Assembly (NCBI RefSeq): GCF_036567905.1
Contig: NZ_DATCTO010000076.1
Coordinates: forward strand, 1 to 38,721
Length of the DNA: 38,721 bases
Reading direction: 5' to 3'
From: Candidatus Binatus sp.
GTDB taxonomy: Bacteria > Desulfobacterota > Binatia > Binatales > Binataceae
A model generated the notes under the pieces. It was not told where the DNA came from, ran no database searches, and saw only the letters and a program-made list of their open reading frames with translations. Shown here in pieces: positions 16,717 through 24,869 of the stretch. The number at the start of each line of letters is the position of its first letter. The stretch's first letter is position 1. Both the position numbers and the translations under genes were made by a program.

Positions 16717-16855
16717 CGGCTGAGCCTACCACTCGGGTCGAATGTCGCAATGAATACGACTGCGCAGCACCCGCCCCGCTCATTTGACGATTGCTGCGGT
16801 TGGGGATAGTTTCCGCTCGCCGGGGACATTCATTGCGCATCCCCGCAATTCTCAC

Positions 16856-16860
16856 GGAGG
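16856..16860 (+). promoter_or_regulatory. Distant ribosome-binding site of the E1 alpha gene
   Basis: A strong GGAGG lies 15 bp before the ATG at 16876, longer than the 5-10 bp usual spacing, with an A7 tract between. No closer start codon in frame exists downstream before residue 11, so the start is kept. The A-tract may be looped or bound. Confidence 0.4.
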
Positions 16861-16875
16861 CAAAAAAACCCTTCT

Positions 16876-17850
16876 ATGGATATCAGCAAGGACAAGTTGC
16901 TCGAGATGTACCGCACGATGCAGAAGATCCGGCATTTCGAGTCCAAGGCGCGAGACCTGGCGATGGCCGCCGAGTTACCCGGCTTCGTCCACGTCTCCAT
17001 CGGCGAAGAAGCTTCCGCCACCGGCGTCTGCGCCGCGCTGCGCAAGACCGATCGCATCACGTCAAACCATCGCGGCCACGGACATCTGATCGCCAAGGGC
17101 GGACGCCTCGATCGCATGATGGCCGAGATTTTTGGCAAGCGCACCGGCTACTGCAAAGGCAAGGGCGGCTCGATGCATATCGTCGATTACTCGCTCGGCA
17201 TCCTCGGCGCCAACGGGATCGTCGGCGCCGGCCTGCCGATCGCCACCGGCTCCGCGCTGGGCGCCGTGATCGCCGGCAAGGACGATGTCACCGTGGCGTT
17301 CTTCGGCGACGGCGCCTCCAACGAGGGCACCTTCCACGAGTCGCTGAACCTGGCGGCGGTCTGGAAATTGCCGGTCGTCTTCGTATGCGAGAACAACGGC
17401 TTCGGCGAGTTCACTCCGATGGCGACCGTGACCTCGGTCAAAGACATCGCCGTGCGCGCCAAGGCCTACGACATCCCCGGCCATATCGTCGATGGCAACG
17501 ACGTGCTCGAAGTCTTTCGCTACACCAGCGAGGCCGTCGCCCGCGCCCGCGCCGGCGAAGGTCCCACCCTGCTCGAATGCAAGACCTATCGATGGGAGGG
17601 GCACGTCGTCGGCGAACAGGCCTTTCTTGGCGACGGCTCCTATCGCGAGCAATCCGAAGTCGAGGAATGGAAGCGCAAATGCCCGCTGATTCGCTTCGAG
17701 AAGTGGTGCGCGGAGAGCGGCAAGATAAGCTCGGCCGAACTTAATAAGATCATCGCCGAAACCGAAAAGGAACTCGCCGACGCGGTCGAATTCGCGCGCT
17801 CGAGCGAACTGCCCGCGCCCTCGGAAGTCACCGACGACGTTTACGCCTGA
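16876..17850 (+). CDS. 2-oxoacid (pyruvate/acetoin-type) dehydrogenase E1 component, alpha subunit
   Basis: The 324-aa protein is a thiamine-diphosphate-dependent E1 alpha subunit. TPP/Mg binding is by GDGASNEG (144-151) ending at ENN (172-174). NHRGHGH (64-70) and KGKGGSMHI (94-102) are the conserved substrate and phosphorylation-loop regions. The size and sequence are of the short acetoin dehydrogenase/PDH E1 alpha class. With the E1 beta subunit it decarboxylates a 2-oxoacid or cleaves acetoin and passes the acyl group to the lipoyl E2 encoded two genes on. Which substrate is used cannot be settled. It is the first gene of a three-gene operon, with 159 bp of intergenic DNA upstream. Confidence 0.9.
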   Translation: MDISKDKLLEMYRTMQKIRHFESKARDLAMAAELPGFVHVSIGEEASATGVCAALRKTDRITSNHRGHGHLIAKGGRLDRMMAEIFGKRTGYCKGKGGSMHIVDYSLGILGANGIVGAGLPIATGSALGAVIAGKDDVTVAFFGDGASNEGTFHESLNLAAVWKLPVVFVCENNGFGEFTPMATVTSVKDIAVRAKAYDIPGHIVDGNDVLEVFRYTSEAVARARAGEGPTLLECKTYRWEGHVVGEQAFLGDGSYREQSEVEEWKRKCPLIRFEKWCAESGKISSAELNKIIAETEKELADAVEFARSSELPAPSEVTDDVYA

Positions 17851-17874
17851 GCACCCGCGATCGGAGGTATCGTC

Positions 17875-18846
17875 ATGCCGCAAATCAGTTTTATCCAGGC
17901 GATAAACCAGGCCATCGCCGAAGAAATGGAACGCGACCCGCTGACCTTCCTGATGGGCGAGGACGTCGTGCTCGGCGCGTTCGGCGCGACCAAGGGGCTG
18001 ATCGACAAGTTCGGCGCCAAGCGCGTGCGCAACACCCCGATTTCGGAGGCCGGCTTCGTCGGCGCGGCGGTCGGCGCCGCGATGGCGGGGACGCGCCCGA
18101 TTTGCGAAGTCGAATTCGCCAGCTTCTTCTATTGCGCCTTCGACCAGATCTGCAACCAGGCGGCCAAGCTCCGCTACATGTCGGGCGGACAGGCCACCAT
18201 GCCGATCACGTTCCGCGCCGTGTTCGGCGCGATGGGCGGCGCGGCCGCGCAGCATTCCGAAACGGTGTACGCGCAATTTCTAAGCGTCCCCGGCCTCAAG
18301 CTGGTCGTCCCTTCGGGGGCGTCCGACATGAAGGGCCTGCTCAAGAGCGCCATCCGCGACAACAATCCGGTGATTGTCTTCGAGCACGGCGCGCTGGGCT
18401 GGTCGCGTGAGGATGTCCCCCAAGGCGAGCACCTGGTCCCGCTCGGCAAGGCCGCCGTGAAGCGGCCCGGCGACAACGTGACCGTGGTCGCGATCGGCGC
18501 GATGGTCGGGAAGGCGATGAGCGTCGCGGACAAGCTCGAGCAGGAAAAAATCTCGGTTGAGGTAATCGATCCGCGCACGCTGATCCCGCTCGACGAAAAC
18601 GCGATCCTTGCTTCGGTCGAGAAAACCAATCGAATCGTGATCGCCGACGAAGGCCATCTGCGCGGCGGCGCCGCCGCCGACATCGCCGCGATCGTCGCCG
18701 ACAAGGGCTTCGACTTCCTCGACGCGCCCGTCCGCCGCGTCACCTCGCTCGACGTGCCGATCCCGTTCAGTCCGCCGCTGGAAAAGGCGGCGATCGCGGA
18801 CGAGGCTCGCATCGAAGCCGCGATTCGCGACGTGGTCGGACGATAG
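17875..18846 (+). CDS. 2-oxoacid (pyruvate/acetoin-type) dehydrogenase E1 component, beta subunit
   Basis: The 323-aa partner of E1 alpha. The N-terminal half is a TPP pyrimidine-binding domain with FLMGEDVV (25-32) holding the conserved Glu, then NTPISEAGFVGAAVGAAMAG. The C-terminal half is a transketolase-C domain with VVAIGAMV and VEVIDPRTLIPLDE. It is 24 bp after the E1 alpha stop, with GGAGG at 863-867 of kilobase 17, seven bases before the ATG. Together the two subunits should form an alpha2beta2 heterotetramer in the cytoplasm. Length and motifs are normal. Confidence 0.9.
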   Translation: MPQISFIQAINQAIAEEMERDPLTFLMGEDVVLGAFGATKGLIDKFGAKRVRNTPISEAGFVGAAVGAAMAGTRPICEVEFASFFYCAFDQICNQAAKLRYMSGGQATMPITFRAVFGAMGGAAAQHSETVYAQFLSVPGLKLVVPSGASDMKGLLKSAIRDNNPVIVFEHGALGWSREDVPQGEHLVPLGKAAVKRPGDNVTVVAIGAMVGKAMSVADKLEQEKISVEVIDPRTLIPLDENAILASVEKTNRIVIADEGHLRGGAAADIAAIVADKGFDFLDAPVRRVTSLDVPIPFSPPLEKAAIADEARIEAAIRDVVGR

Positions 18847-18873
18847 CCGCGCCCGGCAATTGCGGAACTGACT

Positions 18874-20076
18874 GTGGCAGTTGAAGTTACGATGCCCAAG
18901 TTCGGGCTGACGATGCATGAAGGAACGATTCAGCGTTTCTTCAAGGCCGGGGGAGAGCGGGTCAACGCCGGCGAGCCGCTCTTCGAGGTCGAGACCGAGA
19001 AAGTTCTCTACCAGGTCGAAGCGCCCGCGTCGGGGACGCTCGCGATCGCACTGTTCGACGAGGGCGCAACGGTTGAATGCGGCCTGACGGTGGCCGTGAT
19101 CGCGGAACCGGGCGAGGATGTCGCGACCGTCGCGGCGCGCTACAGCAAATCCGCATCGCAAGCTGCCCGTCGCGATTCACCCGTGACATCGGCGCCGATC
19201 AATCGGAGCGCCGCGCCCAAGGCGGGCGGGCGCGATCGACACGCCGTAAGCCCGGTCGCCCGCAAGCTTGCGTCTGAACTCGGCGTCGATCTCGATAAAA
19301 TCGAAGGCACCGGCCCCGGCGGACGGATCACTCGCGAAGACGTCGAGCGCGCCGCCAAATCCGCCGCGACATTGCAGCCGGCCATCTCCGCGGCGGCGCC
19401 GTCCATCGATCGCGTCGCGTTTCGTGGCGTGCGCAAGGTGATTGCCGAGCGGATGTATCAAAGCCTTCACTCCAGCGCGCAGATCACCATCACCGCCGAA
19501 GCCGATGTGACGCCGGCGACTGAGTTTCGCGCCCGCCTGTCCAGCGAATTCGATTTTTCATACACCGACATGATGATTCATTCGGTCGCGCGCGCCCTGA
19601 TGCGCCATCCGCGAATGAATGCGCGCCTCAACGAAAGAGGCAACGACACGGAGATTGTACTTTGCGCAAGCGCGAACGTCGGCATCGCCGTCGCACTCGA
19701 TGAGGGGCTGATCGTTGCGGTCGTGAATCGCGCCGAGAGCAAGTCACTGCGGGAGATCGCGCTCGAAAGCCGGGCGCTCGGCGAAAAGGCACGCTCCGGC
19801 CAGCTCAAACTCGAAGACGTAACCGGAGGCACGTTTACGATAACCAACCTCGGCATGTTCGCTATCGACGCGTTCACGCCGATTTTGAATCCCGGCGAGA
19901 CCGGTATCCTCGGCGTCGGGCGAATTGTCGAGAAGCCTGCCGTCTATCGCGGCGAGATCGCCAAGCGCGCGATGCTTTGGCTAAGCCTCACCTTCGACCA
20001 TCGAATGGTTGACGGCGCGCCCGCCGCCCAATTCCTTCAAACCGTGATCGAACTCTTCAACTCCGGCGCAAAGTGA
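18874..20076 (+). CDS. Dihydrolipoamide acyltransferase (E2) of the 2-oxoacid dehydrogenase complex
   Basis: The domain order is complete. One lipoyl domain (1-78) has lipoyl-lysine K43 in ETEKV, an Ala/Pro/Arg-rich linker follows, then a peripheral subunit-binding domain (about 124-160, HAVSPVARKLASELGVDLD and GRITREDVERA). The catalytic domain (180-400) holds H376 and D380 in DHRMVDG. It transfers the acyl group from lipoate to CoA. The start is GTG at 18874, 27 bp after the E1 beta stop. It lacks a strong ribosome site, so translation may be coupled. No dihydrolipoamide dehydrogenase (E3) gene follows, so the complex must share an E3 encoded elsewhere. Confidence 0.9.
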   Translation: MAVEVTMPKFGLTMHEGTIQRFFKAGGERVNAGEPLFEVETEKVLYQVEAPASGTLAIALFDEGATVECGLTVAVIAEPGEDVATVAARYSKSASQAARRDSPVTSAPINRSAAPKAGGRDRHAVSPVARKLASELGVDLDKIEGTGPGGRITREDVERAAKSAATLQPAISAAAPSIDRVAFRGVRKVIAERMYQSLHSSAQITITAEADVTPATEFRARLSSEFDFSYTDMMIHSVARALMRHPRMNARLNERGNDTEIVLCASANVGIAVALDEGLIVAVVNRAESKSLREIALESRALGEKARSGQLKLEDVTGGTFTITNLGMFAIDAFTPILNPGETGILGVGRIVEKPAVYRGEIAKRAMLWLSLTFDHRMVDGAPAAQFLQTVIELFNSGAK

Positions 20077-20273
20077 TCACCGCTCGTGTCATTCGATCAT
20101 CGCGTTCTTAATCAATTGTTTTCCCCGGTGCATTCGTGCGGCAACGCCGGATGTGCTTCAGCTACGAAAGCCTTGACAGGGCTTGCGAGTGTGGCCTTTG
20201 ATCCCAAGAGGAGCGGGACAAGTTTTGACCGCGATGACGCCAGGCTACGCTTGAGCCCACAGAGGAAACCACC

Positions 20274-21512
20274 ATGCACATGAACGTGAAACCCATCCCG
20301 ACGCTCGACCCCCGGATCAACGAGATCCGCGCGCTCACGGCGCAGATCGTCAACCGCGATATCCTGCCCAACGAGCGCAATCTCTGGGCGGGGTGGCGCG
20401 ACGGCGCGACGGACGCAGAGCGGCGCAGCGCTCGGGAGCTGCGCGAGTCGATCAAGGAGAAGGTGAAGCATGCGGGCCTGTGGGCGCCGCATCTTCCGCC
20501 GGAGTATGGCGGCGCCGGGCTGGGCTTCCTCGAGCATGCGTACATGAACGAGGTGCTGGCCTACAGTATGGGAGCGGCGGCGCTCTTCGGCGTGGTCGCG
20601 CCCAACTCGGGCAACCAGCAGATCCTGCTCAAGTACGGCACCGAGGAGCAAAAGCGCAACTGGCTGGTGCCGCTCACCGAGGGCAAGATGGAGTCCGGCT
20701 TCTCCATGACCGAGCCCGACTCGGCCGGCTCGGACCCGCGCTCGATCAAGACCACGGCGCACCGCGACGGCGACCAATGGGTGATCAACGGGCACAAATG
20801 GTTCACCTCAAACGGGTTCCGCGCCGACTTCCTCATCGTCATGTGCCGCACCGGAGGCAAAGGCGACGACAACGGCCGCATGACGCAAATCATCGTGCCC
20901 AAGGACACCCCGGGCGTTCGCATCGTGCGCGGCATCGAGATCTGGGGCCGCCCGAGCGACCACTGCGAGATCACCTACGACGACGTGCGCGTGCCGCTGG
21001 CTAACCAGCTCGGCCAAGCGGGCTCGGGCCATCAGGCCGCACAGGATCGTCTCGGGGCGGGGCGCGTCTATCACTGCATGAACTCGATCGGGCAGATGTG
21101 GCGGGCCTTCGACTTGATGGTCGAGCGCGCCACGATGCGCGAGGTGCACGGCGGCAAGCTCGAGACCAAGCAGTTCATTCAGGGGTTCATCGCCGACTCC
21201 TACATCGACATCCAGGCGGCGCGCTTGATGACCATCCACTGCGCCGAGCGCATGGACGGCGGCTCCGACCCGCGCACCGACATCTCGGCGATCAAGATCT
21301 TCGTCCCCGCGGCCTACGAGCGGGTGGTGGACCGCGCGATCCAGGTGTGGGGCGCGGCGGGCGTCTCGGGCGACCTGCCGCTCGCCGCCATGTACCAGGG
21401 GGCCAGGACGCTGCGGCTCGCCGACGGCCCGGACGAGGTCCACAGGATCCTGATCGCGAAGAACGTGCTGGGACGGTATCACGCCGGCGAGGGCTGGGAC
21501 TTCGGCAACTGA
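20274..21512 (+). CDS. Acyl-CoA dehydrogenase, ACAD10/ACAD11-like
   Basis: A flavoprotein of 412 aa with the acyl-CoA dehydrogenase fold: helical N-domain, beta middle with GFSMTEPDSAGSDP (about 142-155), and helical C-domain. The region GRVYHCMNSIGQMWRAF and the C-terminal RLADGPDEVHRILIAKNVL are diagnostic of the ACAD10/11 group. In this group the catalytic carboxylate is the Asp/Glu near ADGPDE, and it acts on long or hydroxylated acyl-CoA. An electron-transfer flavoprotein would be its acceptor. AGAGGAAA lies 8 bp before the ATG. Third codon positions are almost all G or C, more extreme than in the genes on either side. It is followed by the repeat nest at 21669-21837, so recent arrival is possible. 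Confidence 0.9.
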   Translation: MHMNVKPIPTLDPRINEIRALTAQIVNRDILPNERNLWAGWRDGATDAERRSARELRESIKEKVKHAGLWAPHLPPEYGGAGLGFLEHAYMNEVLAYSMGAAALFGVVAPNSGNQQILLKYGTEEQKRNWLVPLTEGKMESGFSMTEPDSAGSDPRSIKTTAHRDGDQWVINGHKWFTSNGFRADFLIVMCRTGGKGDDNGRMTQIIVPKDTPGVRIVRGIEIWGRPSDHCEITYDDVRVPLANQLGQAGSGHQAAQDRLGAGRVYHCMNSIGQMWRAFDLMVERATMREVHGGKLETKQFIQGFIADSYIDIQAARLMTIHCAERMDGGSDPRTDISAIKIFVPAAYERVVDRAIQVWGAAGVSGDLPLAAMYQGARTLRLADGPDEVHRILIAKNVLGRYHAGEGWDFGN

Positions 21513-21668
21513 CCGCGAGCGCTGGCGCCGGTGCGGCGCTTGGATCGACCCCGGATCTTCACTGCGCCCAGGATGATGGAAAAAAGCGCGCGGGCATCGC
21601 GGCCGCGCGGGCAAACCCGACCCCTAACCCCTTCTAACAGGGCGAAGCCCGCATGTTCTCTGTTCACC
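21513..21668. other. Intergenic stretch without a gene
   Basis: No supported reading frame lies between the acyl-CoA dehydrogenase and the M20 peptidase (386 bp in all). The first half shows only short GC-rich imperfect inverted repeats, such as GCGCGCGGG/GCGGCCGCGCG near 21585-21605. The second half is occupied by the hairpin repeats listed separately. Confidence 0.5.
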
Positions 21669-21837
21669 GGGTGCAGGGTCACCCTTGGCCGTTGGCACGG
21701 CTGGCCAGTATTAATTCGCAGGGGTCACCCCTGCTGGTTGACGGCAGCGCAGCATTAAGCCGTTGGCAGGGGCCGCGCCCGCCAACGGCGGGCGGCCTTA
21801 ATACTGGGTGCAGGGGTCACCCCTGCTGGTTGACGGC
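21669..21837. repeat. Nest of hairpin repeats, including a 28-bp exact direct repeat
   Basis: GCAGGGGTCACCCCTGC hairpins occur at 21718-21734 and 21810-21826, each followed by TGGTTGACGGC, giving exact 28-bp copies (21718-21745, 21810-21837). A decayed copy is at 21669-21686. CCAGTATTAA (21705-21714) is inverted at 21798-21807, and GCCGTTGGC (21759-21767) at 21781-21789, so the middle can fold into a long cruciform. The same unit, inverted, is at 6-34. This is the structure expected of a REP/BIME-like palindromic repeat family rather than CRISPR, since the interval between copies is itself structured. Confidence 0.65.
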
Positions 21838-21898
21838 GCGCCCGCGACGGTGTTCCCTTCAATCCGTGATCGAAAAGAATCTTCAACCACGGCCCAAG

Positions 21899-23392
21899 AT
21901 GAACCCCGCATCCTCGAATGCCACTTTGCGCCAGCGTGCGCTGACCGTGATTGCCGCGGCATGGATACTGGCCTGCGTTGCTCTTTGCGGCTCCGCCTTG
22001 GCCGCCCCGGCGGCGACGCCCAACATTCTGCCGTCTGAATCGATGGGGGTGTCGAAGGCGCCGCCTCCGCAGCCGATCGATTGGGACAAGGTCACCCAGG
22101 AAGCGACCGACCTGCTGTCCAAGTACATCCAGATCGACACGACCAATCCGCCGGGCAACGAGATCGAGGCGGCGCGGATGCTCAGGGAAAAATTTCTGAC
22201 CGACGGAATTCCCGCCACGACCTGGGAGCCGCAGCATGGGCGCGGAATTGTCGCCGCGCGCCTGCGCGGGATTGGCAAGCATACCAAGTCGATCGTCCTG
22301 CTGAGCCACATGGACGTGGTGCCCGCCAACCCCAAGGAATGGGAGGTGGCGCCATTCTCGGGCGCCGTCAAGGACGGAAAAATCTGGGGACGCGGCTCGA
22401 TCGACGACAAGGGCCCCGGCGTGATCGAACTGATGGCGATGCTCGCGATCAAGCGCGCGGGCATCCTGCTCGATCGCGACGTGCTGTTTGTCGCCACCGG
22501 CGACGAGGAAGAAGGCGGTAAGAATGGGGCGGGATGGTTCGTCGATCACGCGAGCAACGTCTTCTCCGACGCCGGCTATTTGATCAACGAAGGCGGCGGC
22601 ATTCGCGCGCTATCCGACAACCGCAAAGCTTACGTGGTGTCTGTCACCGAAAAGACTCCGCTCTGGCTGCGGCTTACCGCCAGCGGCCCGGCCGGGCACG
22701 CCTCCGATCCGCCCCCGGAAACCGCGGTCACGCGGCTGGTGCGCGCGCTGGATAAATTAAGCGAGTACAAAACGCCGATCCGCGTCATCGGGCCGGTGAA
22801 GGATTACTATCACGCGATGGCCGAGCTCGATCACGGCCCCAGGCAGCTTCTCGATCTCGCCGCCGCGCTGAAGGACCCCGCCTATCTCAAGCAATTCCTT
22901 GGCGATCCGAGCCAGAACGCGCGGGTGCGCGACACGATTACGCCGACGGTGCTGTCCGCGAGCGATAAGACCAACGTGATCTCCGAGACGGCCTATGCCG
23001 AAGTCGATTGCCGGCTGCTGCCGGGCAGCGATCCCAAGACGGTCATGAGCGACATTCGGAAAGTAATCGGCGACGACACCATCAAGATCGATGTGATCCT
23101 GAACTTTCCGCCAATCTCGTCGCCGTCGCGCTCGCCGCTGATGACCGCGATTGCGACGCTGGCCAAAGACCACGACCGGGCCACCGTCGTGCCCTCCATG
23201 ATCATCGGATTCACCGACAGCCATTACTTCCGCCATAAGAAGATCGTCTCCTACGGTTTCATTCCGGTCGAAGTGACTCCCGCCGAGGCAAAAGGCGTCC
23301 ACGGAATCAACGAGCGAATCGGCGTGAAGGAACTCGCTGACGGGATTAAACGGATGGTCGAGTTGCTCCGGATTTTCGGGAGCCGGCAGTAG
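21899..23392 (+). CDS. Exported M20-family metallopeptidase
   Basis: The 497-aa protein starts with a signal peptide (hydrophobic core about 14-33, cleavage near APAAT). It carries the M20/dipeptidase metal-site series: SHMDVVP (H137, D139), GRGSIDDKG (D169/D170 region), TGDEEEGG (E203/E204) and a C-terminal histidine in GVHGINERI. A dimerisation/lid domain with GPAGHASDPP lies between. It should be a di-zinc aminopeptidase or carboxypeptidase acting in the periplasm. The frame is open back to 21653 through the repeat nest, but that stretch is repeat DNA, so the ATG at 21899 is chosen, although its ribosome site is weak. The FIST gene follows after 8 bp. Confidence 0.88.
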   Translation: MNPASSNATLRQRALTVIAAAWILACVALCGSALAAPAATPNILPSESMGVSKAPPPQPIDWDKVTQEATDLLSKYIQIDTTNPPGNEIEAARMLREKFLTDGIPATTWEPQHGRGIVAARLRGIGKHTKSIVLLSHMDVVPANPKEWEVAPFSGAVKDGKIWGRGSIDDKGPGVIELMAMLAIKRAGILLDRDVLFVATGDEEEGGKNGAGWFVDHASNVFSDAGYLINEGGGIRALSDNRKAYVVSVTEKTPLWLRLTASGPAGHASDPPPETAVTRLVRALDKLSEYKTPIRVIGPVKDYYHAMAELDHGPRQLLDLAAALKDPAYLKQFLGDPSQNARVRDTITPTVLSASDKTNVISETAYAEVDCRLLPGSDPKTVMSDIRKVIGDDTIKIDVILNFPPISSPSRSPLMTAIATLAKDHDRATVVPSMIIGFTDSHYFRHKKIVSYGFIPVEVTPAEAKGVHGINERIGVKELADGIKRMVELLRIFGSRQ

Positions 23393-23400
23393 GTGTTGGC

Positions 23401-24582
23401 ATGATTCGAGCCGGCGCCGGTTTCTCGACCGCACCCAATCCGCGCACCGCCGCCGCCGAGGCCACCGCCGCCGCGCTCGCGCAGGCGGGGCTGAGCCGCG
23501 CCAACGGCGCACTGTGCTTCGCGACTCCAGCCTACGGCGCCGCGTATCCGATGATCCTGCGCACGGTGGCTTCGGAGGCGCATACGCGCGAAGTCGCGGG
23601 ATGCTCGAGCGTGGGCGTCATCGCCGGTGAGACCGAAATCGAATCGGGAAGCGCGCTGGCCGTGCTGGTGTTCGGCGGCGAAGGCATTCACGCAACCCGG
23701 TTCTTCGTGCCTACCCTTCGCGGCCGGGCCGCGGGCGTGGCGGCAGAAGTGGCGTCCGCGGTGCGTCCGCAGCTCGGCAAATCGAACCTGCTGATTCTTT
23801 TTGCCGATACTTACAACTTCGAAGCCGAGGCGACGCTCGAAGCCCTCGGGACTGAACTGCCCGGCGTGATGATTGCGGGCGGCGGTGCGAGCGAGGACGG
23901 CTCGATCGGCGAGACGTTTGTTTTCTGCGGCGATACTGTCAGCTCGAACGCGGTCTCCGGGATGCTGCTCGCGGGAGACTTCGAGCCGGCGGTGGCGAGC
24001 TCGATCGCATGCGGCCTGATCGGAAGCGCGCACCGTGTGACCGCCGCCCGCGACAACATACTGATCGAACTCGACGGCCGGCCGGCTTACGAAGTCTTCG
24101 CCGAGGCCGCCGGCCCTCTGGCCGGCGATCTGCGCCGCGCGCTGACTTACGTCTTCGTTGCAATTCCGGTGTACGAGAACGCACAGACGATCGAGCGCGG
24201 ACAATTTGTCGTGCGCAATATCGTCGGCGCCAGCGAGGAACACGGCGTTATCGCGGTCGCCTTCCAGCCCAGGGTGGGCGACACGGTCGGCTTCGTGTTG
24301 CGCGACGCCGAGCGCTCGCGCGAGGACCTGAAGGCGACGCTGCAAGAGTTGAGCGACCGCCCGGACGCGCCTGCGGCGTTCGGTCTGTATTTCGATTGCG
24401 TCTCGCGCGGCGCGGGGCTCTACAACATCCCGGGTCACGATTCCGCATACATCAGGCGCTACCTTGGACCCGTCCCGATCGCGGGGTTCTTCACTGGTTT
24501 CGAAATCGGCTCGCTCGCAGAGCAGACCTCATTGCTCCAATACTCAGGGGTCCTCGCGCTGATATCGGGAAGAAAAACTTAA
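23401..24582 (+). CDS. FIST-domain protein
   Basis: The 393-aa protein matches the FIST N and FIST C sensory domains. The N-terminal part (about 15-200) holds the AGCSSVGVIAG pattern and an IAGGGASEDG segment. The C-terminal part (about 220-375) has AYEVF, FVVRNIVGASEEHGVIAV and a final GFFTGFEIGSL...LLQYSGVLAL. FIST domains are believed to bind small ligands such as amino acids and are found alone or fused to signalling modules. Here it stands without a kinase or cyclase domain. It is 8 bp downstream of the secreted peptidase gene, in a likely two-gene operon. That context would fit sensing of peptide-derived amino acids, which is inference. Confidence 0.82.
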   Translation: MIRAGAGFSTAPNPRTAAAEATAAALAQAGLSRANGALCFATPAYGAAYPMILRTVASEAHTREVAGCSSVGVIAGETEIESGSALAVLVFGGEGIHATRFFVPTLRGRAAGVAAEVASAVRPQLGKSNLLILFADTYNFEAEATLEALGTELPGVMIAGGGASEDGSIGETFVFCGDTVSSNAVSGMLLAGDFEPAVASSIACGLIGSAHRVTAARDNILIELDGRPAYEVFAEAAGPLAGDLRRALTYVFVAIPVYENAQTIERGQFVVRNIVGASEEHGVIAVAFQPRVGDTVGFVLRDAERSREDLKATLQELSDRPDAPAAFGLYFDCVSRGAGLYNIPGHDSAYIRRYLGPVPIAGFFTGFEIGSLAEQTSLLQYSGVLALISGRKT

Positions 24583-24695
24583 AGGGTGCGCGTCGGCAGC
24601 TTGCGCAGATGCTCCGCGTCGAGAATCGCAGGCGCGGTCGCGTAGTCGGCCGCCTGCCGCGTGAATTCCTCGCGGACAAGATCCTTATGCTCCAT
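24579..24695 (-). pseudogene. N-terminal fragment of a SAM-dependent methyltransferase (38 aa)
   Basis: On the minus strand a 38-codon frame begins MEHKDLVREEFTRQAADYA and continues TAPAILDAEHLRKL before ending PTRTL-stop. That opening matches the usual start of UbiE-like class I methyltransferases (V..eFtrQA..ya....i.da..l..L). The SAM-binding glycine motif that should follow is missing, because the neighbouring FIST gene occupies the space and the two stop codons overlap. It is probably a truncated remnant. A short functional peptide or a chance match remains possible, and there is no convincing ribosome site. Confidence 0.45.
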
Positions 24696-24820
24696 ATGAG
24701 CGCTGCGCGAACTATTGTCGCGGTTCCCGCGCGCGAATCAAGCGCGCAAGCCGCGGCGGCGCGGGATTGCCGGCGCTTGCACGGCCGAAAGCCTTAGTGG
24801 TACCTGAAAGGTGGATCTAA

Positions 24821-24835
24821 GCGGTTTCAAACCGC
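24821..24835. promoter_or_regulatory. 15-bp palindrome upstream of the second acyl-CoA dehydrogenase
   Basis: GCGGTTT-C-AAACCGC is a perfect palindrome with one central base, 34 bp before the TTG start. The position and size fit an operator for a dimeric repressor of the TetR or GntR type controlling this fatty-acid gene. The regulator is not identified, and the match has been seen only once in this window. Confidence 0.4.
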
Positions 24836-24869
24836 AGGATTCCCCATCGAAAAAACGGAGGAACGAAAG

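Noticed and set aside
16747..16836. GCAATGAAT and its inverse ATTCATTGC flanking the E1 promoter region
   Set aside because: The arms are 72 bp apart and not otherwise supported. They could be chance, although they share AATGAAT with the TetR-region repeats.
17062..18276. 404-codon minus-strand frame opposite E1 alpha/E1 beta
   Set aside because: It is antisense to two genes with intact catalytic motifs, so it is a mirror frame.
20086..20283. 65-codon plus-strand frame between E2 and the acyl-CoA dehydrogenase
   Set aside because: It has no ribosome site or recognisable sequence and overlaps the next gene's start. It is treated as non-coding.
21669..21837. Possible CRISPR or tRNA-like array
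   Set aside because: Only two exact 28-bp copies occur, the interval is itself palindromic, no third regular unit is present, and no cas genes are near.
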